Shown one piece after another: positions 23,410 to 32,212 of a stretch of DNA of 64,000 nucleotides. The translations under genes and the position numbers were made by a program. The stretch lies in NCBI RefSeq assembly GCF_900104215.1, contig NZ_FMXO01000020.1, positions 1 to 64,000 of the forward strand, in the 5' to 3' direction. The notes beneath the pieces were generated by a model. It made no database searches, was not told the DNA's origin, and saw only the letters and a list, made by a program, of their open reading frames with translations. How positions within the stretch are numbered: position 1 is the stretch's first letter; every line of letters begins with the position of its first letter. The DNA comes from Desulfonatronum thiosulfatophilum (lineage in GTDB: Bacteria; Desulfobacterota; Desulfovibrionia; Desulfovibrionales; Desulfonatronaceae).

Positions 23410-23997
23410 ATGACTTTGCGCGAACTTGTTTCCAGAACCCGCAGCTTCCGCCGTTTTTACGAAAACCACCAGCTCTCACTGTCCATTCTGGAAGACCTGG
23501 TGGACATGGCACGACTGACCGCATCCGCGGCCAACCTGCAACCACTGCGGTACATGATCAGCGTCGATCCACAGATGAACGCCCAAATCTTCCCCCAACT
23601 GGCCTGGGCGGCCTATCTCCAGGACTGGAACGGCCCCTCCGAGGGAGAGCGTCCTTCCGGATACATCATTGTACTCGGAGATGAACGGCATTCCAAAACC
23701 GCTGCCTGGGACATGGGTGTCGCCGCCCAGACAATTCTTTTGGGAGCCACGGAAACAGGGCTTGGCGGATGCATGATCGGTTCAATTAAAAAAAAGGAGC
23801 TGGCCGAAATTCTGGCCGTTCCCGAAGGGTTTGAAATTCTGCTGGTTTTAGCCATAGGCCGTCCCAAGGAAAAAATCGTCCTGGAGCAACTTGGCGAAGA
23901 CGGAAGCATAAAATACTGGCGCGACGACAAGGGAGTGCACCATGTTCCCAAACGGGACCTGGACTCCATCATTCTCGCCCGTTTCAACGGCAGCTAA
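23410..23997 (+). CDS. Nitroreductase-family flavoprotein
   Basis: 195 residues, FMN-dependent nitroreductase fold. FMN-contacting RSFRRFYENHQLS is near residue 11, then SAANLQPLRYMIS near residue 38 and the GLGGCMIGSIKK region near residue 117. AAGGAG lies about ten bases upstream of the ATG. Substrate unknown; members reduce nitroaromatics, quinones or flavins. It is followed after 24 bases by the COG2509 dehydrogenase, so the two redox genes may be co-expressed. Confidence 0.88.
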   Translation: MTLRELVSRTRSFRRFYENHQLSLSILEDLVDMARLTASAANLQPLRYMISVDPQMNAQIFPQLAWAAYLQDWNGPSEGERPSGYIIVLGDERHSKTAAWDMGVAAQTILLGATETGLGGCMIGSIKKKELAEILAVPEGFEILLVLAIGRPKEKIVLEQLGEDGSIKYWRDDKGVHHVPKRDLDSIILARFNGS

Positions 23998-24021
23998 CAC
24001 AACCCTTTACCGGAGCATCTT

Positions 24022-25434
24022 TTGTCGACTTCCAATCAAACCAACCATGCCGACGTGATCATCGTCGGAGGGGGACCCGCGGGTCTGTTTGCCGCCTTTC
24101 ACCTTGCGGAACACACGGACCTCAAGATCATGCTCGTGGACAAGGGGCGCTCCCCGTTGCGCCGCACCTGTCCCATCGGTCAGAACCAGAGTCCCACATG
24201 CCATCATTGCAAGCCCTGCAACATTTTATCGGGCATCGGCGGGGCAGGCTTGTTCTCTGACGGCAAGCTGAATTTCATCCATATCCTGGGCAAGACCGAC
24301 TTGACTCAGTTTCTCACCCCGGATCAGGCCCGCGATTTGATCCGGGAAACCGAGACGGTTTTCACGCAGTTCGGTATGGACGGACCCGTGTACCCAACGG
24401 ACATGGACCGGGCCCGGGAAATCCGCAAGCAGGCGAAAAAGGCCGGTATCGACCTGCTTCTAATTCGTCAGAAACACCTGGGCAGCGATAAGCTTCCGGA
24501 CCATATCGCGGCCTTGGCCAATCATGTCCAGAACAAAGGCGTAATCATCCGGACCAACGAGGACGTGCGCGAAGTCCTTGTGGACCAAGGCAGGGTCAGC
24601 GGCGTGGTCACCGACAAGAACGTCCTGCATTGCCGATACGTTGTGCTGGCGCCGGGTCGGGTCGGCGCGGACTGGGCCGGACGGATCGCCCAGGCCCACG
24701 GCATCAACCTCACCCAGCGCGGCATCGAGGTCGGTGTGCGCGTGGAAGTGCATAACGACATCATGCACGACCTGACCAGCATCATCTATGATCCCACCTT
24801 TTTCATCCAGACCAGGAAATACGACGACCAGACCAGGACATTCTGCACCAACCGCGGCGGCTATGTTTCCCTGGAGAACTATCAGAATTTCGTCTGCGTC
24901 AACGGTCATGCCTATCTGGACCGCAAATCCGAAAACTGCAACTTCGCCTTCCTCTCCAAGGTGGTTCTGACCGAGCCGGTGACGGACAACCAGGCCTACG
25001 GCGAAGCCATCGGCAAACTGGCCAGCCTGATCGGCGGCGGCAAGCCGATCCTGCAACGCTTCGGCGATCTCAAGCGTGGACGGCGCAGCACCTGGAACCG
25101 CATTTCCAAAGGCTTCATTCGCCCCACCCTGGCCAACGTCACCTGCGGCGACATCGCCATGGCTCTGCCGGAACGCATCCTGACCAATCTTGTCGAAGGC
25201 CTGGAAAAGCTGAACTGCGTGGTTCCCGGCGTCGCCAACGACGAAACCCTGCTCTATGCGCCGGAAATCAAGTTCTTCGCCACTCAAATGGAGACCGACC
25301 AGGACCTGCGCACCTCCTTGCCCGGGATGTTCGTGGCCGGCGACGGACCCGGAGTGGCCGGCAACATCGTCTCCGCCGCGGCCACCGGACTTCTGGCGGC
25401 CAAAGGCATCATCAAGGATCACGCGACGGATTGA
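24022..25434 (+). CDS. FAD-dependent dehydrogenase, COG2509 family
   Basis: 470 residues from a TTG (24022). The Rossmann FAD motif is VIIVGGGPAGLFAAFHL near residue 14. A cysteine-rich segment follows at residues 50-67 (C-P-I-G-Q-N-Q-S-P-T-C-H-H-C-K-P-C), then GGAGLFSDGKLNF. The C-terminal FAD contact is FVAGDGPGVAGNIVSAAATG. The family is conserved in anaerobes but its substrate is not defined; the cysteine set could bind a metal or an iron-sulfur cluster (inference). GGAG stands upstream of the start. Confidence 0.85.
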   Translation: MSTSNQTNHADVIIVGGGPAGLFAAFHLAEHTDLKIMLVDKGRSPLRRTCPIGQNQSPTCHHCKPCNILSGIGGAGLFSDGKLNFIHILGKTDLTQFLTPDQARDLIRETETVFTQFGMDGPVYPTDMDRAREIRKQAKKAGIDLLLIRQKHLGSDKLPDHIAALANHVQNKGVIIRTNEDVREVLVDQGRVSGVVTDKNVLHCRYVVLAPGRVGADWAGRIAQAHGINLTQRGIEVGVRVEVHNDIMHDLTSIIYDPTFFIQTRKYDDQTRTFCTNRGGYVSLENYQNFVCVNGHAYLDRKSENCNFAFLSKVVLTEPVTDNQAYGEAIGKLASLIGGGKPILQRFGDLKRGRRSTWNRISKGFIRPTLANVTCGDIAMALPERILTNLVEGLEKLNCVVPGVANDETLLYAPEIKFFATQMETDQDLRTSLPGMFVAGDGPGVAGNIVSAAATGLLAAKGIIKDHATD

Positions 25435-25534
25435 GGCCCTCGGCCTGCGCCGACATACGGTTCGTCATCCGCGGTGGTTGGCTTCATAATCGCAGCCCCA
25501 TGTCGCCTCACATCCTTCCCGCCGAGTACCATTA

Positions 25535-25548
25535 AGCAAATATTTGCT
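25535..25548. promoter_or_regulatory. 14-base perfect palindrome upstream of the methyltransferase-like gene
   Basis: AGCAAATATTTGCT, 42 bases upstream of the ATG at 25590. It is a possible operator. Confidence 0.3.
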
Positions 25549-25589
25549 GCAGCCAGATAGCGATCCGGTTTGTCTTTTTTACCTTACGC

Positions 25590-26744
25590 ATGTCTGACCA
25601 AAGCCAGGGGTTACATCGAATCCTGGCCGGACTTCAGCTGAATAGCTTCGCCCCGCCGGAAGACTGCCACCCTCTGGCATCCATCCTGCTTCTTCCAGGT
25701 TTGGCGGCATTTTTTGCCGCCGAACTTTCCGTCATCCGGACCATCACCTACGGAGGAAGCATGTCCCAACTTGCTCAACATGCCCTGGAGCTGCTCCAGG
25801 CCCCCCTGCCCCAGGAAGATATCATTTTCTCGGATTTGTACCGCGATACATCCCTTCTGGAGGATATCCACTGCATCACCGACAGAACCAGGCCGATATC
25901 CACGGAACTGGTCATGAACATCCTGGTCAAGTACTTCCATGCATATGTCCATTCCGGTTCATACCGCCGCATCCTCTCACTGAAAGACATCACGATGGTC
26001 TTCGATCAGTTCGCCCATCGCAGGCGGGGATGCAAATCACTTCTGGAGCAAAGGCGATTGCGACAATGGCTGGTGCAGCACTCATTTGCTCTGTGCATGC
26101 TGGCCGACCTGCCCAAGACGGCAAGCATATTTGCCGCCATTGCCGGCATGCATTTCCCCGACAGTATCGATCGGCAACAATACACTGGCCTGGACATTGG
26201 TACCGGCAGCGGAATTTTGCTCCTGGCCGCCTTTGTCCAGGCAAAGCGCAACAATTTCCGCAAGGTGAACCTGGTGGGCATCGAGCGTGATCCGTACGTT
26301 CAAAAACGCACGGCCAGGATGTGCTGCACCCTGGAGATTGGTGAAATCATCCTTGGAGACGCCAAAACAACCGATGTGTACGCGCCCCTCCGGCAGAAAC
26401 CCGTCACCTTCGTGGCCAATGAAACCATACCCGGAATACGGCAGGAACTATGGTGCGAAGACTTTGTCATGATCAACGAAACCATGTTTCGGACCCTCGG
26501 GCCGCTGCTTGAGGAGACGTTCTTCTTTCCGGAAGGGCTTCTGGTCATGGACCGTGACCGAGGGGTCTACACCATGCTGAACAAGATGAACCAGTATCAT
26601 CAAGCACCCAACCTGGATCTGGCAGCCATGTCGGCTCAGGCTCTGCTTATAGACGATCGTGTCGTCCCGTTGAACAAGGTCGGCGATGAATATTTGAACT
26701 CTATTCCTAATAAAAGCAGACCGCTTCTCACCCAACGTTGGTAG
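25590..26744 (+). CDS. SAM-dependent methyltransferase-like protein
   Basis: 384 residues. The first 190 residues are helical and not recognised. The SAM-binding motif I is GLDIGTGSGILLLAA near residue 201, then VGIERDPYVQKRTARMC (acidic loop), GDAKTTDV, and FVANETIPGIRQ in the place of motif IV. The pattern resembles PRMT-type or PrmA-like class I methyltransferases, but the ANETIPG motif and the N-terminal part are unusual. Substrate unknown. A 157-base gap separates it from the PaaK-like gene. Confidence 0.7.
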   Translation: MSDQSQGLHRILAGLQLNSFAPPEDCHPLASILLLPGLAAFFAAELSVIRTITYGGSMSQLAQHALELLQAPLPQEDIIFSDLYRDTSLLEDIHCITDRTRPISTELVMNILVKYFHAYVHSGSYRRILSLKDITMVFDQFAHRRRGCKSLLEQRRLRQWLVQHSFALCMLADLPKTASIFAAIAGMHFPDSIDRQQYTGLDIGTGSGILLLAAFVQAKRNNFRKVNLVGIERDPYVQKRTARMCCTLEIGEIILGDAKTTDVYAPLRQKPVTFVANETIPGIRQELWCEDFVMINETMFRTLGPLLEETFFFPEGLLVMDRDRGVYTMLNKMNQYHQAPNLDLAAMSAQALLIDDRVVPLNKVGDEYLNSIPNKSRPLLTQRW

Positions 26745-26901
26745 AGTTTCGATCCGGCCAAGACAGGGTTATCAGCCGTGAGAACAAATCCGACCTGATT
26801 GTTCATGATGAAACACTTGCTTTTTCTTTTACGCATTGCTAAATAATCCTGTTTATAAGTTAAGGCTGGAACTTCGTGAACATGGAAAAGAGGAAGCAAT
26901 T

Positions 26902-28167
26902 ATGACCCGAAAAGACCGTACCGAAGGCATCTATAGTCGCCGGGAGGTACTGGATGAAAGTGAGCGCAGGCAATACTATCAGATTCACCTGAAAGATCTG
27001 CTGACCTATGCCTACAGGTATTCCGAGGACGTCAAGAAGCGGTTTGACCGGGCCCAGTTCAGTCCCGACAAGTTCAAGGTGCTGAACGACCTGAAGCACA
27101 TCCCGATCATCAAAAAGAAGGAACTTATATTTCTGCAAACCATGGGGCCGCGCCTGGGCGGTCTGCTGACCAAGGATCTTGGGGAATTGCGGCGCATCTT
27201 CCTTTCCCCCGGTCCGATTTTCGATCCCGAAGACAGAGTTGACGACTACTGGGGTTGGACTGAAGGGTTTTACGCCACGGGATTTCGTCCCGGCGACGTG
27301 AACATGATCACCTTTAACTACCACCTTACTCCGGCCGGCCTGATGTTTGAAGAACCGCTGCGCAATCTTGGCTGCGCCGTGATTCCGGCGGGTCCGGGCA
27401 ACACAAACACCCAACTGGACATCATGCAAAAACTGCGGGTGACCGGCTTCATCGGAACGCCGAGCTACCTCATGCACTTGGCCCAGAAAGGCGAAGAGGC
27501 GGGCCTGAACCTGCGCAAGGATCTCTATCTTGAAGTGGCGTTCGTCACTGGCGAGAAGTTTCCGGAAAAACTGCGCAACACCCTGGAGAAAAAGTTCGAT
27601 ATCATCATGCGTCAAGGCTATGGAACCGCGGATGTCGGCTCCATCGGCTACGAGTGTTTTCACAAAAACGGACTGCACGTTTCCAATCGCGTCTTCGCGG
27701 AAATCTGCCATCCGGATACGGGCATTCCGCTCAAGGACGGCGAAGTCGGTGAGATCGTCGTCACGGCGTTCAACAAGACCTATCCCTTGATCCGCCTTTC
27801 CACCGGCGACCTCTCCTATATCGACAGAGCGCCCTGCCCCTGCGGCCGCAGTTCACCGAGACTGGGCAATATCGTCGGTCGCGTGGATACAACGGCCCGC
27901 ATCAAGGGCATGTTCGTCTATCCGCACCAGGTGGAACAGGTCATGGCCTCTTTCGAAGAGATCAAGCGCTGGCAGATCGAGGTCACCAATCCCGGCGGCA
28001 TCGATGAAATCGTCCTGTTTATCGAGGCCAGTCAGTTCAAGCGGGAAAACGAACTCTTCCACACCTTTCGGGAAAGAATCGGCCTGCGTCCCGAACTGAA
28101 GGTCGTGGCTCCCGGTTCGCTGCCCGCCCAGATTCGTCCCATCGAGGACAAACGTAAGTGGGATTGA
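26902..28167 (+). CDS. Phenylacetate-CoA ligase family protein, P-loop divergent
   Basis: 421 residues from the ATG at 26902, chosen for the AGAGGAAG upstream; the frame extends back to 26836. PaaK-type adenylate-forming fold: YGTADVGSIGYEC stands for the YG[LM]SE motif, STGDLSYIDRAPCPCGR is intact, and IKGMFVYPHQVEQVM holds the C-terminal lysine. The nucleotide P-loop of the family (SSGTTG) is absent: the corresponding place reads RIFLSPGPIFDPEDR. It may not adenylate in the usual way, or may act on another acyl substrate. The next gene overlaps its end by ten bases. Confidence 0.8.
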   Translation: MTRKDRTEGIYSRREVLDESERRQYYQIHLKDLLTYAYRYSEDVKKRFDRAQFSPDKFKVLNDLKHIPIIKKKELIFLQTMGPRLGGLLTKDLGELRRIFLSPGPIFDPEDRVDDYWGWTEGFYATGFRPGDVNMITFNYHLTPAGLMFEEPLRNLGCAVIPAGPGNTNTQLDIMQKLRVTGFIGTPSYLMHLAQKGEEAGLNLRKDLYLEVAFVTGEKFPEKLRNTLEKKFDIIMRQGYGTADVGSIGYECFHKNGLHVSNRVFAEICHPDTGIPLKDGEVGEIVVTAFNKTYPLIRLSTGDLSYIDRAPCPCGRSSPRLGNIVGRVDTTARIKGMFVYPHQVEQVMASFEEIKRWQIEVTNPGGIDEIVLFIEASQFKRENELFHTFRERIGLRPELKVVAPGSLPAQIRPIEDKRKWD

Positions 28168-29321
28168 TCCCTTTTCGGGCGTTGCCGTGCATTCTGCTCC
28201 TGATGGTGCTGAGTGCCGGCTGCGCCCGTCTTCATCCCCCGATAGCCCAGCCCCCGGAGACGACGCTTCCCGGCACGCCCGGCACCCTCTTTCTGGCCGA
28301 TGGTCGACATCTGGCCAAGGATGACCTCGCCCGCCTGGTTCCTGACCACGACTTTATCCTGATCGGTGAATCCCACATCAATTCCTGCGACCACCGATTC
28401 CAGAACGACGCCTTGCTCGCTCTTTCCACATCAAATCAGGATCTTGCCTTGGGACTGGAGATGGTTCCCTGGTCTGCCCAGGACATCCTGGACGATTTCA
28501 ACAGGGGCGTTATTGATCTGGAGGAACTGGAGGAAAATTTGGGATGGCGTGAGTATTGGGGTTACAGTTTCTCACTGTACAGTCCGATTCTGGCCCGAGC
28601 CAGGGAACTGACCATTCCCGTTCTGGGGCTGAACGTTCCCAAGGAGCTGCTCCACCGGGTCAGAACAGACGGCATGGAAAGCATTCTCCCGGATGAACGG
28701 GGCCTGCTGCCTCATGTGGTCATCCCTCCGCCGCCGCGACAGAAAGCATTGCTCGAAGAAGAGTTCTCCCTGCACGTCGAACTAATGCCCGAACGTACCG
28801 CGGAGGCCGGATTCGAACTGGAACGGTTCATGCTTGTCCAATCCCTGTGGGACACGCAGATGGCCTTCAGCGCGGCCCACTGGAAGAACACTCTGGAGCG
28901 CACCGTGGTCATTCTGGCGGGCTCCGGGCATGTAGAACACGGTTACGGCATCCCGCATCGGCTGCGAGTGCTGGAGCCCGACTCTCGAATCCTCACGCTT
29001 GTTCCCTGGAGAGGCGGACCGGGACCTGATCCGGATTCCGGCGATCTGTTCTACTTCTGCCCGGAACAGCCGCGCCGCCTGGGCATGGTCATTGCCTGGA
29101 TCGACGACCAGGCCGTGCTTTCCAGTGTTCTCCCAGGATCCCTGGCTGAACAGGCCGGCCTGCAGCCCGGAGATGTCCTGATCACGGCCAACGACAAACC
29201 AGTCACCACCATGGAAGTCCTGCACCAGGCCGGAATGCATGCTGTCGGCGCCAGGGAACCGCTTCACCTTGAAATTGCGCGCAACGGAACGCAACTGCTC
29301 CTGGAAGTAATTTTTCCATAG
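28158..29321 (+). CDS. ChaN-family lipoprotein with C-terminal PDZ domain
   Basis: 387 residues. A lipoprotein signal (LLLMVLSAGCARL, lipobox cysteine at about residue 22) sends it to a membrane. A ChaN/Tiki-type domain follows: FILIGESHINSCDHRFQ near residue 66, LGLEMVPWSAQ near 98, and LAGSGHVEHGYGIP near 256. ChaN proteins bind haem or act as metal-dependent proteases. The last 90 residues form a PDZ domain (VLPGSLAEQAGLQPGDVLIT). The start overlaps the PaaK-like gene; mutM follows after seven bases. Confidence 0.82.
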   Translation: MGLIPFRALPCILLLMVLSAGCARLHPPIAQPPETTLPGTPGTLFLADGRHLAKDDLARLVPDHDFILIGESHINSCDHRFQNDALLALSTSNQDLALGLEMVPWSAQDILDDFNRGVIDLEELEENLGWREYWGYSFSLYSPILARARELTIPVLGLNVPKELLHRVRTDGMESILPDERGLLPHVVIPPPPRQKALLEEEFSLHVELMPERTAEAGFELERFMLVQSLWDTQMAFSAAHWKNTLERTVVILAGSGHVEHGYGIPHRLRVLEPDSRILTLVPWRGGPGPDPDSGDLFYFCPEQPRRLGMVIAWIDDQAVLSSVLPGSLAEQAGLQPGDVLITANDKPVTTMEVLHQAGMHAVGAREPLHLEIARNGTQLLLEVIFP

Positions 29322-29328
29322 CCGCCCC

Positions 29329-30159
29329 ATGCCCGAACTTCCCGAAGTCGAAACCATCGCCCAAGGCCTGCGGCCCCTGTTGACCCATCGCACCATAACC
29401 GGCATCCCGCACTTGGCTCCCCACCTCAATCCGCAAGGGCCAAACAGCCTGATCGAAAAGTTGATCGGACAACAGATTCAGGGCGTCTCGCGACGTGGCA
29501 AACTGCTCTTCCTGGATCTCTCCCCCACCGAGCGTATTGCCTTTCATCTGCGCATGACCGGGAGGCTGGGCATGTCTCCCGCGGGCGAACCACCCGGGGC
29601 ACATGTCCACTTGCTCATCAATCTGGACAACCAGAGTGCGCTGTATTTCCAGGATCAGCGAAAATTCGGAACCTTCCGCCACTACACAGAACAGGAATTG
29701 AACGCTTGGCCTTTCTACAGCCGGATGGGGCCGGAGCCGCTCAGCGTGGGAGAGGAAGAGTTTTTGGGGCGAGTGGAAGGAAGAAGAGGAAGGATCAAGG
29801 CGTTGCTGCTCAACCAGGAAGTCGTTGCCGGAATCGGCAATATCTATGCGGACGAAAGTTTGTTTCGCGCCGCCATCCATCCGGCAACGCCCGCCTCGGC
29901 GCTGAGCAGACCACGAATCACGAGCCTTTACCACGCCCTGCAAAACGTGCTCCGGGAAGCTATCACCGCCGGCGGCAGTTCCATCCGAGACTATCGCACC
30001 GCCGCCGGACTCGTCGGAACGTTCCAGAACGCCTTCCAGGTTTACGGCCGCAAAGATCAACCCTGCCTGCGCTGTGCCGAGTCGCTACGGACCACGAAAG
30101 TGGCCGGCCGCACAACCTGCTACTGCCCCACCTGTCAGCCCGAGCCGGTCAGCGGCTAG
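29329..30159 (+). CDS. mutM: Formamidopyrimidine-DNA glycosylase
   Basis: Bifunctional glycosylase/AP lyase removing 8-oxoguanine. 276 residues. MPELPEVETIAQGL gives the catalytic proline 2 and glutamate 3; the lysine lies in RRGKLLFLDL. H2TH domain: VAGIGNIYADESLFRA near residue 167. The C-terminal zinc finger has C-x2-C and C-x2-C (CLRCAESL and CYCPTCQ). Complete. Confidence 0.95.
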   Translation: MPELPEVETIAQGLRPLLTHRTITGIPHLAPHLNPQGPNSLIEKLIGQQIQGVSRRGKLLFLDLSPTERIAFHLRMTGRLGMSPAGEPPGAHVHLLINLDNQSALYFQDQRKFGTFRHYTEQELNAWPFYSRMGPEPLSVGEEEFLGRVEGRRGRIKALLLNQEVVAGIGNIYADESLFRAAIHPATPASALSRPRITSLYHALQNVLREAITAGGSSIRDYRTAAGLVGTFQNAFQVYGRKDQPCLRCAESLRTTKVAGRTTCYCPTCQPEPVSG

Positions 30160-30196
30160 ACCGGAGTCCGGACCAAAAGCTTCAGCCTTTCCTCAA

Positions 30197-30703
30197 TTAT
30201 CGGGGCCAGACATGGACAAAGCTCAGGACGATCATGGCCATGCCAAGCCCGATCTTAACCACCGTGCCGAACACCTTGTTCAACAGGGCGCCCCAGGCCG
30301 CACGATAGGCTGCCGGGTAGGAATAGCCCTGCCCCAGTTCCACCAAAAAGCTGCCGACAAAGGCACCCAGGAAGGAACCGGGAATGGCGCCGAAGCCGAA
30401 GAGGAATGCGGCGCCGAAAAAACCGCCGAGAATGGCGCCGATAACAGCAGCCCATGCTCCCCGGCGGCTCCCGCCGAAGCGTTTACCTCCCCAGAGCTGG
30501 GCCAGGAATTCAACGATTTCTCCCAGGACGCACAACGCCAACAGCAGAGCAAGAAAGGACCATCCAACGGTCAGTTCCGGATGGGACCACAACCATAGGC
30601 CAAGAGCGCCCAGAATCAACCAGTTTGCCGGAAGGCCCACCAGGTGCAACAGGAGCAGGCCTCCCAGAAAAGCCAGAAAAAGTCCGGCCAGAAACAATTC
30701 CAT
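30197..30703 (-). CDS. DUF456 family membrane protein
   Basis: 168 residues, very hydrophobic, with four to five helices and the repeated glycine-rich segments typical of DUF456 (AWAAVIGAILGGFFGAAFLF, GAIPGSFLGAFVGSFLVELG). A GAGGAA ribosome site precedes the ATG. It follows paaK after about 20 bases on the same strand, so they are likely co-transcribed. Function unknown. Confidence 0.8.
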   Translation of the reverse strand: MELFLAGLFLAFLGGLLLLHLVGLPANWLILGALGLWLWSHPELTVGWSFLALLLALCVLGEIVEFLAQLWGGKRFGGSRRGAWAAVIGAILGGFFGAAFLFGFGAIPGSFLGAFVGSFLVELGQGYSYPAAYRAAWGALLNKVFGTVVKIGLGMAMIVLSFVHVWPR

Positions 30704-30724
30704 TGGTTCCTCGAGGCCTGCCGG

Positions 30725-32047
30725 CTACTGTCCCCGCAAATCGCAGACCCGCTGCGCCTTGCCGTCGGAACAGGGCAGGCTCCGCGCCTCGACCAGTTCC
30801 ACCTTGGGGGTAATCAACAGCTCATCGCGCAGCATGCCGGTGATTCTATCCTGCAGCTTTTTCAAAACCCGCATGTCTTCCACGAAAAATTCACTCTTCA
30901 CTTCCACCTGAACCTTGAACTGGTCCAGATATCCCTGCCGTTCGAGAACGATCAGGTAGTTCTGCCCCACTTCTGGAATGGCCATCAGCACGCGCTCCAC
31001 CTGCATCGGAAAGATGTTGACGCCCTTGATAATGATCATGTCGTCGCTGCGGCCGAGAATCCGGTCGATCCGGCGATGCGTTCTTCCGCAAGGGCATTCG
31101 CCGGGAATAAACCTGGTCAGATCCCTGGTTCGGTAGCGCAGGATGGGCATGCCTTCACGCGTCAGGGTCGTCAGGACCAATTCCCCGACTTCCCCCTCGG
31201 GCACGGGTTCAAGGGTCACTGGATCAATTATTTCAGCCAGAAACGCGTCTTCCCAGATGTGCATGCCGTTTTGTTCCGGGCACTCGAAGGCCACGCCGGG
31301 GCCGTTCATCTCCGAGAGACCGTAAGAGTTGTAGGCTTTCACGCCGTACAATTCCTCGATCCGCTTCCGGATTTGCTCACTATGCGGTTCCGCGCCGATC
31401 AGGGCGGTCTTCAGGTGCAGATCCTCCAGGTTGACGCCCAGGGAATCAAAAACCGTGGCCAGGTGCAAGGCATAGGAAGGAATGATGTGAATGACCGTGA
31501 CCCGGAAGTCCCGCAGCAATTTGATTTGCCGCTTGCTGTTGCCCGCTCCAGCCGGGATTGTCAGGCACCCCAGACGTTCGGCCCCGTAATGGATGCCCAG
31601 ACCGCCGGTAAACAGACCGTATCCACTCATGTTCTGAAAAACATCGTGGGGCCTTACGCCGACCATGTGGAAGCAACGCGCCACCAGATCGGCCCACGTC
31701 TGGATGTCGTTGGCCGTATGGAAGACCACCGTCGCTGCTCCGGTTGTTCCGGATGAGGCGTGCAGGCGGACCATTTCCTCCATGGGCCGGCAGAGCATGC
31801 CGCCGGGGTAGCTGGCCCGCAGATCTTCCTTGCCGGTGAACGGCAGCCGGGGCAGATCATCCAGACCTTGCACCTGATCCGCCTGGAGACCGTGTTCCTC
31901 GAATATCCGGGCATACAGCGGCGAATTGGCGGATTGCGAGACCACATGACGCAATCGAACACCTTGCAGATTTTCCAGGTCCTGCCGTGCAAGCCCTTCC
32001 AAGGGATCAAAAAACACAAAGGCCTCCTTTGGGATTGGACGATACAT
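30725..32047 (-). CDS. paaK: Phenylacetate-CoA ligase
   Basis: Activates aryl acids such as phenylacetate to CoA thioesters through an acyl adenylate. 440 residues from the ATG at 32047 (MYRPIPKEAFVFF); a TTG at 32086 would add 13 residues, and neither has a good ribosome site. P-loop: LHASSGTTGAATVVFHT. YNSYGLSEMNGPGVAFEC is the A5-type motif; RYRTRDLTRFIPGECPCGR and DDMIIIKGVNIFPMQVE hold the hinge and the catalytic lysine. In this group such enzymes often serve amino-acid-derived aryl acids, for example with indolepyruvate oxidoreductase, but no partner is here. Confidence 0.9.
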   Translation of the reverse strand: MYRPIPKEAFVFFDPLEGLARQDLENLQGVRLRHVVSQSANSPLYARIFEEHGLQADQVQGLDDLPRLPFTGKEDLRASYPGGMLCRPMEEMVRLHASSGTTGAATVVFHTANDIQTWADLVARCFHMVGVRPHDVFQNMSGYGLFTGGLGIHYGAERLGCLTIPAGAGNSKRQIKLLRDFRVTVIHIIPSYALHLATVFDSLGVNLEDLHLKTALIGAEPHSEQIRKRIEELYGVKAYNSYGLSEMNGPGVAFECPEQNGMHIWEDAFLAEIIDPVTLEPVPEGEVGELVLTTLTREGMPILRYRTRDLTRFIPGECPCGRTHRRIDRILGRSDDMIIIKGVNIFPMQVERVLMAIPEVGQNYLIVLERQGYLDQFKVQVEVKSEFFVEDMRVLKKLQDRITGMLRDELLITPKVELVEARSLPCSDGKAQRVCDLRGQ

Positions 32048-32110
32048 GCCGCTGAACTGATCCCGTTGGATCGCGGACGTCGTCAATTGGATCAGTTGAA
32101 TGGATCATGA

Positions 32111-32128
32111 TGCTGAAAAATTTCAGCA
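32111..32128. promoter_or_regulatory. 18-base palindrome upstream of paaK
   Basis: TGCTGAAA (32111-32118), AA, TTTCAGCA (32121-32128). It lies between the divergent paaK start and the dnaB 3' end. It is an operator candidate for paaK, or a weak terminator of dnaB. Confidence 0.3.
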
Positions 32129-32212
32129 GTTCGGAGCATGGCGTTATTCGCCCTTGCTTATCGCTTGCGAAGGAAGATTTGCTCGGAATTCAGCATCCAC
32201 AAGTCAGAGCAA

